Shown piece after piece: positions 59,886 through 64,000 of a DNA stretch of 64,000 nucleotides. Source of the DNA: Cloeon dipterum (Eukaryota; Arthropoda; Insecta; Ephemeroptera; Baetidae). Made by a program: the position numbers and the translations under genes. The notes below the pieces were generated by a model. The model was not told where the DNA came from, searched no databases, and saw only the letters and a program-made list of their open reading frames with translations. Where the stretch lies: positions 30,525,681-30,589,680 of the forward strand of contig NC_088786.1 in assembly GCF_949628265.1 (NCBI RefSeq). The letters are read 5' to 3'. How positions within the stretch are numbered: position 1 is the stretch's first letter; the number at the start of each line of letters is the position of its first letter.

Positions 59886-62800
59886 ATGATGCTCGCCGCT
59901 TTGCTTTTATGGAGTTACAGCTGTTTTATTGCTGCTGCTGCTACTGCATATTCCCTCGGCAGTGATTGGAGTATGTTTCTCAACACTTCGCAAATATTCC
60001 TGCGCTCCTATTTGCACTCTGGACCGTCCAACAGGGTTGTTTTCTACTATGAGGACAATGAAGCTTTTGGTAAGACAAAATTTCATTTCTCAATTTGAAT
60101 ATACGAGGAATATATGAGCCTAAATAATATTAATCTAAATAAAGAATATATTTATTTTGTAAGCGGAATAAGCAAATTACAAAACCGTTTAGTAGACAAT
60201 TAAAAAATACAGAATATTTATACATTAAGAAATAAAATTTACGATTACAGAAACTCAATTATTTTTCCATGTGACTGATTTTTTGCTTATTTACTTTTTA
60301 AGTATTCCTCAAGGACCGGAAAAGTTGCTGCCTATCAAGTGTACTTACTTAAAATTGAAATTACTAACCTATATCCACTTAATTTTTCACAAATTAAATC
60401 GATGTGGCAGTGTTCCTTTTTAATTTTTTCCTAAGCTTAAGAGTTATAAACTGATATTTCATGTTCTACATAATTTCATTTAAGCTGTTGTAATTCAGCG
60501 CCGAAAATTAATTTTCCCGCAGATTTCCAATCTTCCTTGTTTGACAAAGGCAGATTCAATTTATAGCGTGTACCTAAACAAACAAACGGAGTGCAGAATA
60601 TTAATTGCCTATTTATTTACATATTTGCTCTCGTCTGTGCTCAAATATTTGCAATCACAAATTGATGCCGCTTGGCCTAAAACTGTTGGAACCCGGGCCG
60701 GAACACTTTCTGCGTGCATGCAAAGCGTTTTTGGCCGGCAAACTCCGCGTCGTCATGCAACCCCGATCCACTACCCTCTCGATTATCTGTTCTTCTCTGT
60801 CATTTCTGACGCGCGCACCCCCTCAGTTAAAAAGAAAGCTCTTAGTGGAATGAAAAGAAATTCCTGCGCTGAATATTATCCTTGGAAATAAAGAAATCTT
60901 GTCGCATTATTTTGCCAACAGGCGATGCAGTCAGGTCGATGGCGCTGGGCTTTTCATTAGGTGGCTTCTCCGTCAGCGCAATGCCTGTCAAGCCTTCGAA
61001 AAACCTGCAGCCGACGACCCCCAGCCTAAATCGACGCGCCACTGCGATTTTGATCACCCAAAGTGACTTAGTCGCTGCTCGATTCATCAGAGTGGTTAGT
61101 TTCCCTTTCGCTCGGATCATCACCGGCACAATTTGTCAGTTTAATTTTGATTCCAATAAACAGTCGGAAAGAACATCATCATCATCTGGCATAACCAGTC
61201 AAAAAGTTTTGTCAGTGCGAAAACAAACTAGTGTCGTTAGTTGTTCTTGGAATGAAACTTTTGCTTATTCAATTTGCGCAGCCTGCTGCTGCTTGTGCGA
61301 ACAAAACTGTTCCAGAGGCATGCAATAGCATTTCTGAGACATCACTACCAAAATTCAATTACAAAAGTTAGCCCAAAACGCTCGTTGAGCTAAACGGTAG
61401 ACGCTCTCACTCAGTTATGAACTTTTGTTAGCGCTTTATGTGTTTATGCAACCTGAAAGCGTACGTGCCCGGCAAGTTGCCTAATTCTCCGATACCAAAG
61501 AGATAAGAAGTCGAACTTTGCTCCACTCGACTTCCAAATCACGATCGATTTTTAATTAATTGAAGATATTAACTTTCATTGCGGAACATAGTATATTGAA
61601 AATTGAGGCATTTACCACAGGTTTATCCAGCTGCGCAGTTTTTTTTTAATTTAATACACTAGAAAATTAGTATTAATCAGCCGATGACAAATACAAGTAA
61701 ATTTGTTAATTATTTGCACTTTCATACATATATAGATCTGGCTGGTCATTATTTTTCAGGGGTTTCTACCAAAAATTCTCCTTTAGAATGCAATTAGTTC
61801 TCAAGCTTAAATTTTTAATATGTTATGTTAAACGAGTTGCTTTTAAAATGAAACTAGATCGTTCGCTTTGAACGCAGAAGTTAATTTTACTTCCAATATG
61901 TGTATCCTAGGCCAACTCTGAGGAATCTGTCGCCTTCTCACAATTGGACTGGCTCATTCTTGCGAGGAACAATTCGGCAGCGAAACTCACTGGAAGCAGT
62001 TTAGGGCTGCAGGCGGACAGCGAAGCCACGGTGGCCGCAGTGGCTGCGAACGGAGCTGTGGAGCTGCTCACCTGGAACGGTGCGCGCTTTGAAATGAGCG
62101 AAAAAGCGCACGACTCGGCCTCGCTCAACACCTTCTCCTCGAATCTCCGCTTCAAAGGGCGACGCAGCCTCGAGGGATATCATTTTTCTGTAGCCGTATT
62201 TCACGTGAGCCTCATTACTCTGACACTGAAAAGCAGCTCGAGACGTGAAATATGCGTATTTTTCGTAATAAAAAGGACCCGCCGTTTGTGATCATAAAGA
62301 ACGAAGGCAACAAAAGCTCCGCAGAGGGGTGGCTCGTCGACGTCTGGAATGATTTGCGCAGTCAACTCCGATTCACGTAATATGTTATAAGGAAATTTAT
62401 TGACGTAGGTGATAATAACGTGTTGTGCTGCTTTATTGCGAGACAAGGTCCAAATTTTACCAGCCGAGTAGACGCAACGCCAATGCAAACAAAACTAAAG
62501 TTTCCGTTCAAGAGCTGTCTTCTGGGAGGGCTGAGGTGATTCTAACTCCGGCTGTGCCTACTTTGGGAAACTTTCACCTGGCTGAGTTTACCTATCCTGT
62601 TGCCACTTTAAGGTCAATGTTATGATTAAAACTAGTTTGATTAATTAAATTGAAATTTTTTAGACACTTTTTAGTGTTTGTTGAGGAAGTTAAATCAAAA
62701 ACTCAGAAATAAAACTCGCAAAAATTAGACTAAAAATGACACAAACGAAATAAAAAAGAGGTTTTACATCTTTAATCTCTTCCAAAATTTAAAAATATTT

Positions 62801-63328
62801 CTTTATTCTCAGACTGCGATTTTTGATTCACCGTTCATCGACTGTATCCGGCATAGGCCAGTTCGTGCATCCATTTTCGCCCTTTCTGTGGTACAGCCTT
62901 GTCGGCCTGACCACCTTCTCTGCCCTGCTGATGGGCACAGCTTACACCCTGGCCAGGAGGATCGGTCTTGAAACGCAGGAGGCGCCGATATTCGAGCTGC
63001 GCGAGTCATTCCTCATAATTTTCAGCTCGCTGCTGCAGCAAGGCAAGCACGAGAAAACCGAAGCAAAGCCGCAACCACCATTGATGTCGTACTAATCCAG
63101 AATTTCGTTGCAGGCACAGACAGCTCACCGAGCTCTCTATCAGGACGAATCATTCTGTGGTGCTCGTACACCTTCGGGGTGGTCATTTACACGGCTTACT
63201 CGGCTGCGCTAATTTCCAAGCTTGCAGTCAGAGAAGTGGATTTCCCGTTTCACTCGCTAGATCAAATGCTTGCCTCTAACTACAGACCGATCGTCGTGAG
63301 AGATTCGATCCTCCACTACCTGATTAAG
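59886..63328 (+). CDS. Divergent ionotropic receptor (IR), 3' end beyond window
   Basis: Exons 59886-60069, 60922-61094, 61911-62204, 62276-62376, 62469-62612, 62813-63042 and 63114-63328 give 447 codons in phase, open at the 3' end. A signal peptide begins MMLAALLLWSYSCFIAAAAT. The extracellular N-terminal part carries VVFYYEDNEAFGDAVRSMAL and RRATAILITQSDLVAARFI. Ligand-binding lobe S1 starts near residue 218 (PPFVIIKNEG, GWLVDVWNDL) and reaches GRAEVILTPAVPTLGNF and EFTYPVA. TM1 is at about 323-346, the pore loop SFLIIFSSLLQQG ends near 376, and TM2 (M3 of glutamate receptors) is at about 388-413 with AYSAALISKLAV. S2 begins after that and is cut. The arginine that binds the glutamate carboxylate appears replaced (Asn285), as in many chemosensory IRs. 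One intron is GC-AG (donor at 63043). The first intron (60070-60921) is the longest. Confidence 0.88.
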
Positions 63329-64000
63329 GTATTTATTTCCAACAAAAAGAGCGACAAATTAAAATTTTTCATGTACTCGTAATTTCTTGTTGATGTTATT
63401 ATTTTTTGAAAATCTATTGTTTGAAGTTGCGAAATTCTTCAAAAATAAAAAGCTTGCACCCTTTAAAATAATGCAAATTGGATGGCAGGTTTGTTATTTA
63501 ATCCTAGTTTTCTATTTGAGGACAAATTTACAGTCAAATTTTATTTTTTTGCAGAGGGATTTTTTTTTAAATAATTCGAATGAAAAAAAATCGACCCGTG
63601 GACACCAAATTCCGTAAAGAAATGGGTATAGCTCCCATTCCATTCCCAAAGTTTTCAATCAATTGAGCAGAAATTAGCATGCAAATCATTAAAAGCATGA
63701 AAAGTTAATTCAAAGAAAATACTTTAACTTGTGCTTGCCTTTGCCTGCAGTGCTCATTAAAAGTTTTACCACATTTGTAAAAAGCGTAAAATTAGCCCTC
63801 TTTTTGGCAAAAGTTGAAAAGGAGAGCAGCAAAGTTCCCTGCGGTCTGGGTCATTAAGATTACTTGAGGGGTGATTCCTTTGAGGTGCACCAACATACTA
63901 ATAAACTTTAATCACATCATGCGGTGAAACACACCTCATGCTTATTATCGCAATTGCTGTCGAGTAGTATGTATACATTATTTCTCACAGAGTCACTGAG
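63329..64000. other. Probable intron of the ionotropic receptor
   Basis: This follows the AAG|GTATTT donor at 63328. Two acceptor-like sites (about 63555 and 63751) lead into frames that hit stops quickly and do not resemble the S2 lobe or the last transmembrane segment, so no exon is called. Confidence 0.45.

Noticed and set aside
60541-60891. 116-codon frame and an overlapping 82-codon frame as an extra receptor exon
   Set aside because: Neither can join exon 1 in phase with a proper acceptor, whereas joining 60069 directly to 60922 gives a perfect phase match and sensible protein.
1-64000. tRNA, rRNA, known microRNA or CRISPR features
   Set aside because: I looked for tRNA T-loop signatures (GGTTCGA contexts), common conserved microRNA sequences and regularly spaced short repeats, and found none with the required structure. 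A covariance-model scan was not possible.

Overview
This window is nuclear DNA from an arthropod, most likely an insect. Several of the genes form clean multi-exon models with very short (about 50-75 base) GT-AG introns. The homeodomain of the goosecoid gene looks insect-like, and there is a divergent ionotropic receptor, a chemoreceptor family restricted to protostomes. There is no operon structure, CRISPR array or bacterial signal. The species cannot be named from the sequence alone.

Layout from left to right. 1-503 (+): 3' end of TTC8/BBS8, a ciliary BBSome subunit. 1683-3801 (-): a complete eleven-exon gene of 482 residues with the order Tudor, CCCH zinc finger, Tudor, probably a germline or RNA-granule protein. 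5180-6014 (-): a five-exon secreted protein with a C-terminal CCxGY cysteine motif. About 6.5-7.36 kb: a putative solo LTR. 7.4-21.7 kb: gene-poor DNA holding one possible small secreted peptide gene (12463-12696, -), an LTR with a primer-binding-site-like sequence (about 12.94-13.39 kb), a MITE (about 17.86-18.02 kb) and a TC microsatellite. 21775-23700 (+): a type II membrane glycosyltransferase of family GT92. 24-31.7 kb: non-coding. 32421-46369 (-): goosecoid, three exons with introns of 9.6 and 3.6 kb that hold no other recognised gene. 46.4-54.5 kb: non-coding upstream DNA with a modular dispersed repeat cluster at 48.6-49.8 kb. 54505-56773 (-): an unrecognised 462-residue, probably disordered protein with a C-terminal KEN box. 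57473-58809 (+): PCMT, protein L-isoaspartate methyltransferase, divergent from the previous gene across a roughly 0.7 kb shared promoter region. 59886-63328 and beyond (+): an ionotropic receptor truncated by the window edge.

The genes do not form one pathway. They cover cilium trafficking, a Tudor/RNA-granule protein, secretion, glycan synthesis, embryonic patterning, a probable cell-cycle protein, protein repair and chemosensation. The coding models were built by hand from reading-frame continuity, splice consensus and phase agreement. Each multi-exon model listed keeps phase across every junction described. No similarity search was possible, so family names rest on recognised motifs.

The most notable items are the Tudor-CCCH-Tudor gene, the KEN/D-box protein, a PCMT stop codon that overlaps a splice donor together with a possible hydrophobic N-terminal extension, a GC-AG intron in the receptor, and three repeat families seen more than once or with diagnostic ends.
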